In this document: positions 16,365 through 26,333 of the stretch, piece by piece
Position numbering within the stretch: position 1 is the stretch's first letter
Layout: each line of letters starts with the position of its first letter
Assembly (NCBI RefSeq): GCF_011751075.1
Contig: NZ_JAALLN010000001.1
Coordinates: 533,113-597,112, forward strand
Source of the DNA: Flavobacterium poyangense
Lineage (GTDB): Bacteria; Bacteroidota; Bacteroidia; Flavobacteriales; Flavobacteriaceae
DNA: 64,000 nucleotides
Reading direction: 5' to 3'
Program-made: the position numbers and the translations under genes
The notes under the pieces: generated by a model
Told to the model about the DNA's origin: nothing
Seen by the model: only the letters and a program-made list of their open reading frames with translations
Databases searched by the model: none

Positions 16365-16407
16365 TGGATAACTTTATAAATAATTATTTAGGCAAAAATT
16401 TGTGGAG

Positions 16408-16415
16408 CAAAGGTA
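16408..16415 (-). promoter_or_regulatory. Predicted -7 element of the porin gene
   Basis: TACCTTTG on the minus strand matches TAnnTTTG, 44 bases before the porin start codon. No convincing -33 TTG is visible at the normal distance. Confidence 0.5.
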
Positions 16416-16702
16416 AAAGATAAAACCGTATAAATAAAAAAACACTTGAAATTATAGTAATACATTAATAAAGAGAACAGAAAAAAAATCCAATTTTTTA
16501 AATTCCAAATTCCAAAAGTCAAGAAAGGTAGATCAACACTTGATATCATCCTGAGCGAAGCCGAAGGGCAATATTACCTTGAACGAAATATCAAAACTAA
16601 TCAGATCAAAAAAAATCATTTGATCTGGCTTTGTCAACTAAAATTTAAAACATTTTACTTTTATACTTTAACAATAAAAAATTCCACAGCTCAACCTACC
16701 AC

Positions 16703-16735
16703 AAAAAAAAACTGCCCAAAATAATTTGGGCAGTT
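16703..16735 (-). terminator. Intrinsic terminator of the SusCD operon
   Basis: AACTGCCCAAA at 16710-16720 pairs perfectly with TTTGGGCAGTT at 16725-16735 around a 4-base loop, followed by a run of U residues on the minus strand. It ends the susC-susD transcript 24 bases past the susD stop. Confidence 0.9.
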
Positions 16736-16758
16736 CTTATTATAATCATTAAAACGGA

Positions 16759-18231
16759 TTAACGTTCGTTTTGTTTAACTAATGGGTTTGCATTAATCTC
16801 CGCGATTGGGATAAGCCATTGCCATCTTTTATCTCCTGCAGGTACTGATAAAACACCTCCGGTAATTGTTGAATTATGATTTGCTCCGGTTCTGTCTAAA
16901 GCAGAATTAGTTCTCTTTAAATCCAAGAATCTAAATCCTTCTCCCCATAATTCAATTCTTCTTTGGAACCAAATTTCATCAACTAAAGCCTGACCTGTTT
17001 TTGTAGATAATACGTAAGCAGGATCTCTTTCTTTTACAAGACTGAATAAAACTGAAGCAGCATCTGCCTGTCCTAATCTTGCTTTTGCTTCAGCTTCGAT
17101 CAAATACATCTCAGCTACACGCATATAAGGAACATCAACTCTACTGTCTGAAGCACTTACAGATAAAAACTTTTGACTTGTGTAAGGAAATTTAGCAAAA
17201 GAAGAAGCCAGTTTTAATGCTGTATGCGCTCCTGTTTTATCAAACAACAATGAACGTACGTCTGTCGTTGGAATCTGATCGTATAATTTACTGTTGATTG
17301 CTTTAGGGCAAGATCTGATTACAGTAGAATTAAAATTACGAGACATATAACCTCCGAAGTTTGCAAAAAGTTCAGTCTGTACTTCTACGATATGGCTACC
17401 CCACATCCACTCTTTGTTCTCATAATCATTAAATCCTTTCGTATAATCTTCTCTAGCCATTAACGATTTCCCTGCTCTTGCTTTCACAGCAAAATCTGAA
17501 GCAAGCTGCCAATTTCCTTGAACTAAATTAACACGTGCTTTCAATCCGTTAGCCACTGATAAATCTAAATGAGAATTATTAGGTCTGCCATAACCATTTA
17601 GCAATACGATAGCTTTATCAAGATCTGCATGTATTTGTTTGTAAACATCCTCTACAGAAGATCTTCCTACTCTGTCAACAGAATTAAGTATAATTGGCAC
17701 ACCATCTTGACTGTTTACTACTCCGTTTACATATCTTTTTGCGTAAACCTGAACTAATTGAAAATGAGCGAAAGCTCTATAAAGAAGCGCCTGACCTTTT
17801 ACAATATCTTTATCTTCCTGATTCCCTACTGCAGCATCAGCATTGTTTATAATTGCATTTGCATTTCTAACCAATCTGTAAAACGTTCTGTATGGAAATC
17901 TAATCTCTGTCGCATTTTCGTTTGCAGGTCCTTGCCAGTTATAGATAGACAAATACCATCCATTACTTGCCGGATAAACCAAATCTTCTCCTGCAACATC
18001 CATTAATTGCATAAAACCTCCACCAATACCAGTCTCACCCTGATCTTCGAATCTGATATACATCGAACGGTGCATACCATTCACAGCACCATAAAGCGCC
18101 TGAGTAGTAGACAAAGCATCTTTCTCATTTACATACTGAGTCGGATCCTGATCTAAGAAATCACTTGAGCATGACCCTAACAGTACCATTGCAAAAGCTG
18201 CTACTATATATTTTGAAATATTAATTTTCAT
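16759..18231 (-). CDS. SusD/RagB-family nutrient-binding outer-membrane lipoprotein
   Basis: The 490-residue protein has a lipoprotein signal peptide with lipobox LLGSCSSDFL near residue 20. The SusD fold is indicated by the TPR-like segment (GQALLYRAFAHFQLVQVYAKRY near 148) and the C-terminal domain beginning around PYMRVAEMYLIEAEAKARLG. It forms the lid over the SusC transporter at the cell surface. It is 10 bases downstream of susC and shares its transcript. No glycan-degrading enzyme is adjacent, so the ligand could be a glycan, peptide or other compound. Confidence 0.93.
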   Translation of the reverse strand: MKINISKYIVAAFAMVLLGSCSSDFLDQDPTQYVNEKDALSTTQALYGAVNGMHRSMYIRFEDQGETGIGGGFMQLMDVAGEDLVYPASNGWYLSIYNWQGPANENATEIRFPYRTFYRLVRNANAIINNADAAVGNQEDKDIVKGQALLYRAFAHFQLVQVYAKRYVNGVVNSQDGVPIILNSVDRVGRSSVEDVYKQIHADLDKAIVLLNGYGRPNNSHLDLSVANGLKARVNLVQGNWQLASDFAVKARAGKSLMAREDYTKGFNDYENKEWMWGSHIVEVQTELFANFGGYMSRNFNSTVIRSCPKAINSKLYDQIPTTDVRSLLFDKTGAHTALKLASSFAKFPYTSQKFLSVSASDSRVDVPYMRVAEMYLIEAEAKARLGQADAASVLFSLVKERDPAYVLSTKTGQALVDEIWFQRRIELWGEGFRFLDLKRTNSALDRTGANHNSTITGGVLSVPAGDKRWQWLIPIAEINANPLVKQNER

Positions 18232-18241
18232 ATTTTTTTAA

Positions 18242-21200
18242 TTAAAAGTTTAAATTAAGTCCTAAAGAAACTGTTCTTGCAGGAGAAAATCTGTTTTGAG
18301 TTGTTCCGTTAAAGTTTTGTGTCGGATCCATTCCTTTTTTCTTAGTGAAAAGCATTAAATTCTCACCATTTACAAAAAATCTCATATTATCAACACCTAA
18401 CTTATCAACTAAAAGCTTAGGGATATTGTATCCTAAAGTCACTTGTCTGAACGATAAGTAGTCTGAATCTACTAACCATCTGTCAGACGCAGCAGAAGAT
18501 TGTGTATTTCTGTTCACATCTAATCTTGGAACATCAGTAACATCTCCTGGTTTCTGCCATCTTCTTAAGATATCAGTACTTAATGCTGATCCGTACTGAT
18601 TACCTGTGTGCATTAACGCTGCATAGTTACTATCGTATGTTTTACCTCCTAATTGGTAAGTAAACAATAAACTTAACTCTAATCCTTTATATTTAAAAGT
18701 ATTATTAAAACTACCAAACAAATCAGGTAAAGCAGAACCTGCATAGTGGTATAATGCTTTTGTTTGACTCGTTGTTACTCTATCACCGTTTACTACACGC
18801 TCATCAGTAGCACCAGGAACACTTAATTTCGGGTCCAAAGTATACAATGCAAAACCGTCTGTTGGATCTACACCATACCAGTCTCTTAACCAATAATCAA
18901 AAGCAGAACTTCCTACAGAATATTTCTTTGTTCCGTTAATAATTTCTTGTTGTGGTAAAGCAGTAATCTCATTTTTAATAGTAGAGGCATTAATATTAAG
19001 ATCCCAAGAAAAATCTGCCGTTTTGATCAAAGTTCCATTTAACGAAACCTCAATACCACTATTGTACATAGATCCAATATTTTCAACCTTATTGTCTAAA
19101 CCAAGAGACAATGGAAGTGGGTTTTCGAAAATAAGACCATCTGTTTTACGGTGGTAGTATTCAACACTACCACTGAATCTGTTTTTGAACAAAGCAAATT
19201 CAACAGCTACGTCTGACTGAGCATTCTTTTCCCATTTCAAACCTGGCGCACCAACAGAGTTAGCTATAAAACCTCCCTCACTAGCATTATCAAAACCTAA
19301 AGAATAAAGTGGTTGATTGATGTAAAAATTAAGACCATCATTACTAGTATGAGAATCGTTACCTACTTCACCATAAGACCCTCTAAGTCTTAAATCATTA
19401 ATCCATGAACTGTTTGCTAAGAAACTCTCTTTTGAGATATTCCATGCAAGACCAGCTGACCAGAAATTACCCCAACGTGTATCTTTAGAAAATTTTGAAG
19501 ATGCATCTCTACGGAATGAAGCCGACGCAATATATCTTCCATCATAATCATATCCTACTCTTGAGAAATAAGCCTCTGTAGTATATCCTCTATTGTAAGA
19601 TGTTAAACCTGAAACAGTTACAAAGTTAATCAATTCTGTATTTAAACCAACATTTTGTTGTCTTTTGTCTCCAGAAGTAAATGAAGTTTTATACTCAAAA
19701 CTTTCATGTCCTAACATTGCTGTTACATTGTGTAATCCAAAAGATTTTGAATAATCAAAAATTTGATTGAAAGTAACTCCAGTGAAAACTGTATTCTCTT
19801 TACCGGCTGCTCCTGCTCCTGCAGCATCACCAATAAGTCCATTTTGATAAGATGAATTATTTAAAGTACGCTTATCAATAGCATAATTAGTTGTAAACTT
19901 AAGATCTTTTGAAAGTTTAAACTCTGCAAAAGTTCTTGCATTTAAAGATACTGCCTCGTCACGATCCTGATTGTATAATGTTTCATATACAATATTACGT
20001 CCGTTTGATGCACCTGCACCTCTAAAAGTAGAATATATTTGGTTTCCTTGTTCATCTAACATATAAGAACCGTCTGCATTGTGATCAAATATTGGGTTAA
20101 TTGGCCCCATGTATCTGATTGTTCTAAATGGGTTATTAAAAGATGATGTGTTATCAACTCCGTTAACAGCCTGCTTAGAATCAGTCAAAGCTCCAGATAA
20201 ATTCAAACCTGTTTTAAACCATTCTTTGAATTTTGAATTAACATTAATACGAGCAGTAGTTCTTTCGAAATCAGAATTAATGATATTTCCTTGCTCATTT
20301 AAGTGGCTTAAAGACACAAAATAGTTAGAAGTTTCACTTCTTCCCTGATAAGAGAAATCAATATTTTTTCTTACACCAGCTCTAGTAACCGCTTTCTCCC
20401 AATCTAAATCCTCAGGATACAATAATTTAGCATCAGGATTTAGCTGACCATCAACTCCAACAACTTTATTGTTAGCTACGTTAAATGGGTTTATAACTAA
20501 GAAACGTGCTACGTTATCTGTAGCATATTGATTTGCAGCAGCAATCTGAGCTGGAGTTCCCATAGCTCTACTGTTTCTGATAGCTTCCCATTCTAAAGGA
20601 TAGTATTGGTGAGCATTTACTCTGTCGTACTCAGGAATAGATCTGTTTGAAATACCAGTACTAATGTTTAATGTAAATTTGTCTTTTTTAGATTTACCGC
20701 TTTTAGTAGTAATAATAACTACCCCGTTTGCTGCTTTTGATCCGTACAAAGAAGTAGAAGCAGCATCTTTTAAGATACTCATACTTTCAACATCTGTACT
20801 ATTGATTGTACTGATATCTCCCGAAAAAGGAACACCATCTACAATATATAGAGGTGTATTTGATCCGTTGATAGAACTAAATCCTCTAATTCTCACTTGT
20901 GGAGCTGAACCCGGCTGCCCCGCAGAACTTTGAATCTGGATTCCAGATGTAGCACCATCTAAACCAGATAAAACGTTCGTTAAAGCACGATCTTCTAATG
21001 CCTCTGCTTTTACAGAAGAAACAGATCCTGTGTAGCTTCCTTTTTTCGCTTTACCGTAAGCTACAACTACAACCTCGTTCATTACTTGAGCCTCTGACTC
21101 TAAACTAACATTCAAAGTATTTGAAGTTCCAACAGTAATTTGTTTGTTGCTCAAACCTACGTATGAGAAAACCAAAACATCTCCTGTTTTTGCTTTTATG

Positions 21201-21382
21201 GAATAACTTCCGTCAAAATCAGTATAAGTACTTGCTTTACTTCCTTTAACAATAACATTCACCCCCGGAATGACACCTGTATGGTCAGACACCTTTCCAG
21301 ACACAGTTCTCTCTTGTGCGAAAGAAAACTGCATAGACAACGCTAGTAGCAGCGTAAAAATCCATTGTAATTTTAATTTCAT
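18242..21382 (-). CDS. SusC/RagA-family TonB-linked outer-membrane transporter
   Basis: The 1046-residue product starts at the ATG at 21382, giving a clean signal peptide (LQWIFTLLLALSMQFSFAQ). A carboxypeptidase D-like regulatory domain follows (SGKVSDHTGVIPGVNVIVKGS). Next come the TonB-box region (NEVVVVAYGKAKKGSYTGS near 112), the plug (PLYIVDGVPFSG near 190) and a 22-strand type barrel. With SusD it imports a bulky nutrient using TonB energy. An upstream ATG ten codons earlier gives an unlikely N-terminus. Confidence 0.94.
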   Translation of the reverse strand: MKLKLQWIFTLLLALSMQFSFAQERTVSGKVSDHTGVIPGVNVIVKGSKASTYTDFDGSYSIKAKTGDVLVFSYVGLSNKQITVGTSNTLNVSLESEAQVMNEVVVVAYGKAKKGSYTGSVSSVKAEALEDRALTNVLSGLDGATSGIQIQSSAGQPGSAPQVRIRGFSSINGSNTPLYIVDGVPFSGDISTINSTDVESMSILKDAASTSLYGSKAANGVVIITTKSGKSKKDKFTLNISTGISNRSIPEYDRVNAHQYYPLEWEAIRNSRAMGTPAQIAAANQYATDNVARFLVINPFNVANNKVVGVDGQLNPDAKLLYPEDLDWEKAVTRAGVRKNIDFSYQGRSETSNYFVSLSHLNEQGNIINSDFERTTARINVNSKFKEWFKTGLNLSGALTDSKQAVNGVDNTSSFNNPFRTIRYMGPINPIFDHNADGSYMLDEQGNQIYSTFRGAGASNGRNIVYETLYNQDRDEAVSLNARTFAEFKLSKDLKFTTNYAIDKRTLNNSSYQNGLIGDAAGAGAAGKENTVFTGVTFNQIFDYSKSFGLHNVTAMLGHESFEYKTSFTSGDKRQQNVGLNTELINFVTVSGLTSYNRGYTTEAYFSRVGYDYDGRYIASASFRRDASSKFSKDTRWGNFWSAGLAWNISKESFLANSSWINDLRLRGSYGEVGNDSHTSNDGLNFYINQPLYSLGFDNASEGGFIANSVGAPGLKWEKNAQSDVAVEFALFKNRFSGSVEYYHRKTDGLIFENPLPLSLGLDNKVENIGSMYNSGIEVSLNGTLIKTADFSWDLNINASTIKNEITALPQQEIINGTKKYSVGSSAFDYWLRDWYGVDPTDGFALYTLDPKLSVPGATDERVVNGDRVTTSQTKALYHYAGSALPDLFGSFNNTFKYKGLELSLLFTYQLGGKTYDSNYAALMHTGNQYGSALSTDILRRWQKPGDVTDVPRLDVNRNTQSSAASDRWLVDSDYLSFRQVTLGYNIPKLLVDKLGVDNMRFFVNGENLMLFTKKKGMDPTQNFNGTTQNRFSPARTVSLGLNLNF

Positions 21383-21741
21383 TTCAATTTGTTTTGAATT
21401 AGTATGGCGCAAACATCTTAATTATTTCTTAAAATAGCAAAACATTTTTGACAAAAATTAACTACATCGTTTAACAATACAACAATATTGACCATAAAAA
21501 AAGCCCATTATACATACTTTTCACAAGATTATACCCTAAATATTAACATTATTTCATTTATAAAAAAACAAAAATTAACAATTTAAAAACACGTTCTATA
21601 GTGCTGTATTAAAAACCATCACTTATACACTACTCAAAACCAACAACTTACACTTTTGCCCTTTTTACCAAATCCCAACATTACTTGTAAAAGATTTTTT
21701 AAAAAAAATTGCAATATTTGCCATAGAAAAAAAATATCAAA
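21383..21741. other. Divergent intergenic region, susC and rnhB
   Basis: The 359-base AT-rich gap must hold the promoters of both divergent genes. No exact minus-strand TAnnTTTG was found near susC, which could mean an alternative sigma factor or regulated promoter. On the rnhB side AATATTTG (21713-21720), 21 bases before its start, is a partial -7 match. No coding region or RNA gene is apparent. Confidence 0.6.
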
Positions 21742-22398
21742 ATGCTTGAAAAAAATTTCTCAGGATTTACTTTCGAAACCGGTACAGACGAAGCCGGAAG
21801 AGGTTGTTTGGCTGGTCCCGTAACTGCTGCTGCTGTAATTTTACCTCTTGACTTTACTAATTCTGTTTTAAATGACAGTAAGCAATTATCTGAAAAAATC
21901 AGAGAAAAACTAAAACCTATTATAGAACAACAAGCCATTTGTTTTTCTGTAACACATTTACACCCGAAAGAGATTGATGAAATAAACATTCTGAATGCTT
22001 CGATGAAAGGCATGCAGGAATGCATCTTAAAATTAAATCAGACTCCTGAATTTATTATTGTCGATGGTAATCGTGCTCTGAATGCCAAACTGGGTTTAAA
22101 AAACAATTTCGGAAAACAATTTTCTAAAACGGAGATCGAATTGTTGAAATCAATTCCAAATCAAAGTATAATAAAAGGAGATTCTAAATTCTTAAGTATC
22201 GCTGCCGCCTCTGTGTTGGCCAAAACCTATCGCGACGAATATATGGATCAGATTCATGAAGAGTTCCCGATGTACAATTGGAAAAAGAACAGAGGGTATC
22301 CGACTAAAGAACACCGCGAAGCCATTAAAAAATACGGCCCAACCAAATACCATCGAATGTCTTTCAGATTACTGCCCGATCAATTGGAACTGTTTTAA
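21742..22398 (+). CDS. rnhB: Ribonuclease HII
   Basis: The 218-residue enzyme cleaves the RNA strand of RNA-DNA hybrids and starts removal of single ribonucleotides from DNA. The catalytic motif [14 protein letters not shown] near residue 14 supplies Asp and Glu. IVDGN near 108 supplies the third Asp, and [17 protein letters not shown] near 139 is the conserved substrate block. Length is normal for type 2 RNase H. It is a single gene on the plus strand, with no evident terminator. Confidence 0.96.
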   Translation: MLEKNFSGFTFETGTDEAGRGCLAGPVTAAAVILPLDFTNSVLNDSKQLSEKIREKLKPIIEQQAICFSVTHLHPKEIDEINILNASMKGMQECILKLNQTPEFIIVDGNRALNAKLGLKNNFGKQFSKTEIELLKSIPNQSIIKGDSKFLSIAAASVLAKTYRDEYMDQIHEEFPMYNWKKNRGYPTKEHREAIKKYGPTKYHRMSFRLLPDQLELF

Positions 22399-22562
22399 GA
22401 ACAGAACCTTTACCAGTCCGTATAGCAAGTGCAAGAACTTAAGCAAAAACATTGCTCAAAAAAGCTCAAAAAAAATAGAAAGACAGCAAACACCCTTAAC
22501 ACTAACTAACACTTTACTAAATAATTACATCATAAAAACAGCAAATTTAAAGCCTTATATTT

Positions 22563-22593
22563 TTGTTAAAATCTGATCGGTTTAGTATATTTG
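22563..22593 (+). promoter_or_regulatory. Predicted promoter of the OmpA-like lipoprotein gene
   Basis: TTG at 22563-22565 (within TTTTG) and TATATTTG at 22586-22593 are separated by exactly 20 bases. This nearly ideal Bacteroidota promoter lies 21 bases before the ATG at 22615. It also rules out the in-frame codon at 22591 as a start. Confidence 0.8.
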
Positions 22594-22614
22594 ATTTTCA
22601 AAAAACGAACCAAT

Positions 22615-23625
22615 ATGAAAATCAAAACCTTAACCTTAGCCCTAATTGCCTGCATAACCCTTGCCTGCAATTCCAACAAAAAACAGAATGACACGACAGA
22701 CAACACAGATTCTCTGGTCGCTGCCCCAACCTCTCCCGAAGCTGCTGTAAAAACTTCGGCCAGTAAATTCGATATTAATTCGGTTCCCATTTCTGACCGA
22801 ACTCTTGGTGCCTTTCCTTATTTCAATCTGCCTGAAAATTACGAAGGCACTCCCAAAAACAATACCGCTGATTTTGACGTTGCTTATTTTTGGGTAAAAG
22901 ACCATTTTGAAAAACCGGAAGGAAAAATCTTTTATGCCCGAATTACTGCCAAAGAAGGAAAATCATATAGCGATCTTGAAGTAGCACGAAATTTAGAAGA
23001 GATCATTAAAAGTGTGGATGGTGTAAAAGTATCTGAAATGAAAGTTCCTGTAGATTCCTCTCATACACTTCCAGAAAACAACCGTATAAAATATATGAAC
23101 GGTTATGGCTTTATAGCAAATGCCGTCACCACAACTTATCTGATTCGTCGTGCTGACAAAAATATTTGGGTACAACTAACTCCGGGTGATGATGCTGTTT
23201 CGGCCGGATGGATGATTCTGGAAACAAAACCATTTAAAATGACCGCTTCTCTTATCAAAGCAGATGCAATAAAAAAAGAACTTGAGACAAAAGGTCATAT
23301 CGCATTGTACATTAATTTCGACACGGATAAAGCCACTATAAAAACAGAATCGTTATCAATTGTCGATGAAATCCAGAAATTATTAACGAGCAATCCCAAT
23401 CTCAAAATTGCTATTGAAGGTCATACCGACAACAGCGGTGTTCCTGCACGCAATAAAAAACTTTCCGAAGACAGAGCAAATGCAGTAAAAACAGCATTAA
23501 CTTCTAAAGGAATAAGTGCAGCAAGATTACAAACAAAAGGCTGGGGAGCTGATAAACCTATTGCCGATAATACCAGTGAAGAAAACAAAGCAAAAAATCG
23601 CAGAGTTGAAATTGTAAAACTTTAA
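22615..23625 (+). CDS. OmpA-family peptidoglycan-binding lipoprotein
   Basis: The 336-residue product begins MKIKTLTLALIACITLACNSNKK, a lipoprotein signal with lipobox ITLAC. The central region (about 70-220) is a soluble domain of unknown fold. The C-terminal OmpA domain (about 230-336) has LYINFDTDKATIKTES, IEGHTDNSGVPARNKKLSEDRA and NRRVEIVKL, which bind peptidoglycan diaminopimelate. It probably tethers the outer membrane to the wall. It has its own strong promoter and is followed by a bidirectional terminator at 23841. Confidence 0.9.
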   Translation: MKIKTLTLALIACITLACNSNKKQNDTTDNTDSLVAAPTSPEAAVKTSASKFDINSVPISDRTLGAFPYFNLPENYEGTPKNNTADFDVAYFWVKDHFEKPEGKIFYARITAKEGKSYSDLEVARNLEEIIKSVDGVKVSEMKVPVDSSHTLPENNRIKYMNGYGFIANAVTTTYLIRRADKNIWVQLTPGDDAVSAGWMILETKPFKMTASLIKADAIKKELETKGHIALYINFDTDKATIKTESLSIVDEIQKLLTSNPNLKIAIEGHTDNSGVPARNKKLSEDRANAVKTALTSKGISAARLQTKGWGADKPIADNTSEENKAKNRRVEIVKL

Positions 23626-23662
23626 AATTATTAACCGTTGGGTACAATTAATAAAATTATAC

Positions 23663-23802
23663 TTAACACATAGAAACATAGGCTATATCTATAAAAAAGA
23701 GTACAAAAAGAGAAACACATTTCTATCACATAGTTAATCTATGAGGTTTTAAATAAGTGAAATGCCTTTTTTCGCTCTCAAAACTATATTTCTATGTGTT
23801 AA
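23663..23802. repeat. 140-bp element with 19-bp terminal inverted repeats
   Basis: TTAACACATAGAAACATAG at 23663-23681 and the reverse complement of TTAACACATAGAAATATAG at 23784-23802 match at 18 of 19 positions and bound a 140-base segment. A smaller CATAG/CTATG inverted pair lies inside. No open reading frame and no clear target-site duplication are seen. It may be a MITE-like element or a dispersed structured repeat. Confidence 0.75.
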
Positions 23803-23840
23803 AAAAAAATTACATCCAACAGCTGACTATCCCTAAAACT

Positions 23841-23876
23841 AAAAATGGAAGCAAAAAAGTTTTTGCTTCCATTTTT
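23841..23876. terminator. Bidirectional terminator between ompA-like and TonB receptor genes
   Basis: AAAAATGGAAGCAAAAA (23841-23857) and TTTTTGCTTCCATTTTT (23860-23876) form a perfect 17-bp stem with a 2-base loop and terminal A and T runs. It serves both converging genes. Confidence 0.9.
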
Positions 23877-23895
23877 TTATACCTGCTAAAAAATT

Positions 23896-26271
23896 TTAAA
23901 ATTGAAATTTATATCCGAAATCCGGTGAAAATCCAATTTGATCTTTTTGATTAACACTATTGGTCAATCGGTTGTATTCTTTAGTAAAAATATTGGTATG
24001 ATTGGTTACGTTTTGAAAATCGATATAGAACTGATGAAACCTTTTTTTCGTTTTGCTGTTGAATTTGATTCCAAACTTAATATCCAACCTCAAATACGGA
24101 TCGTACTGTTTGCTAAAGGCATGAGCATCATCTCTGATTTCATAACCCGCATCGTTTGATGCTACTAAATCGACCGGTGTATAATAACGTCCGCCTGCAG
24201 TGGTAAACTTGGTATCAATTGAGAAAACATTTTTCTTCGCCTTTCCAATTCTAAATTCTTTTCCGCCTAAAAGATTAATTACATAACCATTATTAAACGG
24301 AGAATTTCGCTCGATGCCATCACTGCCTTTATATTTGCTCTCAAAAAACGAGCTGGTAAATAAAGCATAATATCCTTCACTAAAGAATTTTTCGACCGTA
24401 AATTCGATTCCCTGATTGTGTCCTTTTCCTCTACTGATCAGCGAAGTTTTATCAATTGAATAACCAAAGTCTGCTCCTTCCGTTAAGGAAGAATAACTAC
24501 TTGGAAAAGACTGTACAGCCGCTTTATTAATATCCTGATAATACACCTCTACTTTTCCTCTCCATTTTTTAGCCAATCGCACATCGTAGCCTAAGACATA
24601 ATGTTTACTCTCTACTAAATCCAGATTTTTATTTGTCTGTACCTGATTTCCACCTACAAATTCATTCAGGAACAAAATAGGAGCCGGCACACTTTGGTGA
24701 TGTATTCCAAAACCAAAACTAAATGTGTTTCGGGGATTTACTGCATAAGATAAAGCTGTTCTGGGCTCAAAAGCAAATTCTTTATTGATCGAAAAATACT
24801 GCCCGTGAATACCTGCATTAAAAGTCAGCTTTTCGGTCAATCGAAACTGCCCTTGAGCAAAAGGCTGAATAATATTGTAACTGCCATTATTATCGATAAC
24901 CTGAACAAAATCAGCATATCCATCCCCATCTGAATCTTGCTGCCTGTCGCGGGAAGCCATTTTGGCATCGAGATTATAATGTTCAAAAAGCAAACCCGCT
25001 CTGAATGTTGTTTTCTTGTTTATTTTAGAATTAAACAAAGTTGAAAACGTAACTCTGTTTTCGGAATTCTTGATGTCTGTGAAGCGCAATTTGTTTTCAT
25101 TAGGCGTTTGAAAACCATAATAGCGGTCATTTCGGTAGGAGTTCTCGGCATTAGACGCGCCAATAATCGTTTTTAAATAGGATCGTTCTCCAAGTTCTAA
25201 ATTATGTTTTACTCCCAAAGAGGCGAATCCGGACTTCACAAAAGCATCCTCATCCTGCGCTGCAAAAGGGTCTTCCTTATCTATTTTACTCCCTAAAAAA
25301 TCAATATCTGAAGTCCCGTAAATTCCGAAAACAGAAAAGTTTCCAATTTTGCTTTTCCCCAAATCAACATTAAAACTAATATCCTGATAATTAGGTTGCG
25401 CATCTGTTCCTGCCAATCCCAAAACACCTACAAAACCATATCTGGCCGAAGCCAAAAATGAACCTCCCTTTTTTCCTAATGGCCCCTCGGCCATAAACTC
25501 TACACCGGGATAAGCCCCTGCACTAATCATATACTCATAATTATCGGGATTCCCTTTTCGGAAACTAAGATCAAAAACACCACTGATCGCGTTACCATAC
25601 TCAGCGGGAAAAGCTGAAGTCAGAAAGTCAGAATTAGCTAAAAGATTGGGATTTAATGCCGAAATTGGACCTCCGGTTGTTCCCAAGGTCGAAAAGTGAT
25701 TTGGACTCGGAACGGGCATACCTTCTATTCGCCACAACATTCCCGACGGGGAATTTCCGCGAACTACAATATCGTTTCGACTATCATCTCCTGTAGAAAC
25801 TCCGGCAAAATTAGAAACCAGACGGGCAACATCGCTTCTTCCTCCGGCATATCGATTTACCTCTTCGGTAGTAAATTGTTTGGTTGAAACTAATGCCATT
25901 TTGTTGATTGCTTTGGCTTTGCCGGAACCTGAAGAGACCACGATTTCGTCTAGCGTATTAAACTTTTCAGTCATCGAGATAGTCAGCAAATTATCTTTTC
26001 CGGTAGTTACATCAAGATCCGAAACGGAAGTATTTTCGTAACCCGTAAAACTGATTGTCAGATTTTGTCTTCCAATCGGAATATTCAATAATTTAAAGTT
26101 ACCATTACTATCCGTTACCGCTTCAATACTTTCATTTCCAACTAAAGAAACAACAGCTCCAACTAAAGGTTTTTCAGATTGTTTGTCAATTATTTTTCCT
26201 TTTACAGCTCCGGTTTGAGCATAAGAAACAAGGCCAAAAAGACCAAAAATAATCAGGAATATACGTTTCAT
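23896..26271 (-). CDS. TonB-dependent outer-membrane receptor with carboxypeptidase-like regulatory domain
   Basis: The 791-residue protein has a signal peptide (IFLIIFGLFGLVSYAQ), a CarboxypepD_reg-like domain (GKIIDKQSEKPLVGAVVSLVG), a plug with DIVVRGNSPSGMLWRIEGMPV near 165, and a barrel rich in aromatic strands ending DFGYKFQF. It is not accompanied by SusD, so it resembles siderophore- or metal-type receptors more than glycan importers. The regulator gene immediately upstream may control it. Substrate unknown. Confidence 0.9.
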   Translation of the reverse strand: MKRIFLIIFGLFGLVSYAQTGAVKGKIIDKQSEKPLVGAVVSLVGNESIEAVTDSNGNFKLLNIPIGRQNLTISFTGYENTSVSDLDVTTGKDNLLTISMTEKFNTLDEIVVSSGSGKAKAINKMALVSTKQFTTEEVNRYAGGRSDVARLVSNFAGVSTGDDSRNDIVVRGNSPSGMLWRIEGMPVPSPNHFSTLGTTGGPISALNPNLLANSDFLTSAFPAEYGNAISGVFDLSFRKGNPDNYEYMISAGAYPGVEFMAEGPLGKKGGSFLASARYGFVGVLGLAGTDAQPNYQDISFNVDLGKSKIGNFSVFGIYGTSDIDFLGSKIDKEDPFAAQDEDAFVKSGFASLGVKHNLELGERSYLKTIIGASNAENSYRNDRYYGFQTPNENKLRFTDIKNSENRVTFSTLFNSKINKKTTFRAGLLFEHYNLDAKMASRDRQQDSDGDGYADFVQVIDNNGSYNIIQPFAQGQFRLTEKLTFNAGIHGQYFSINKEFAFEPRTALSYAVNPRNTFSFGFGIHHQSVPAPILFLNEFVGGNQVQTNKNLDLVESKHYVLGYDVRLAKKWRGKVEVYYQDINKAAVQSFPSSYSSLTEGADFGYSIDKTSLISRGKGHNQGIEFTVEKFFSEGYYALFTSSFFESKYKGSDGIERNSPFNNGYVINLLGGKEFRIGKAKKNVFSIDTKFTTAGGRYYTPVDLVASNDAGYEIRDDAHAFSKQYDPYLRLDIKFGIKFNSKTKKRFHQFYIDFQNVTNHTNIFTKEYNRLTNSVNQKDQIGFSPDFGYKFQF

Positions 26272-26298
26272 TTTTATTTTGCTTTACAGTTATTAAAG

Positions 26299-26306
26299 CA
26301 AAAATA
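26299..26306 (-). promoter_or_regulatory. Predicted -7 element of the TonB receptor gene
   Basis: TATTTTTG on the minus strand matches TAnnTTTG and lies 28 bases before the receptor start, in the short gap behind the Crp/Fnr-type regulator gene. A -33 element is not clear. Confidence 0.45.
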
Positions 26307-26333
26307 GAGCGGCGAAATTTCTTAAAAATTGAC

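Larger units (their letters stand above)
16365..16758. other. Gene-free interval between porin and SusD genes
   Basis: The 394-base gap holds a -7 element for the porin gene at 16408, one copy of the TCCTGAGCGAAGCCGAAGG dispersed repeat near 16545-16570, and a 9-bp inverted repeat CAGATCAAA/TTTGATCTG at 16602-16627 with an 8-base loop. The susD terminator is at 16703. No coding region is seen. Confidence 0.85.

Noticed and set aside
16602..16627. CAGATCAAA/TTTGATCTG as a terminator
   Set aside because: No T run follows on either strand, and a far better terminator lies at 16703.
16759..21382. Polysaccharide utilisation locus
   Set aside because: Only SusC and SusD are present. No glycoside hydrolase, lyase, sulfatase or hybrid sensor is in the neighbourhood.
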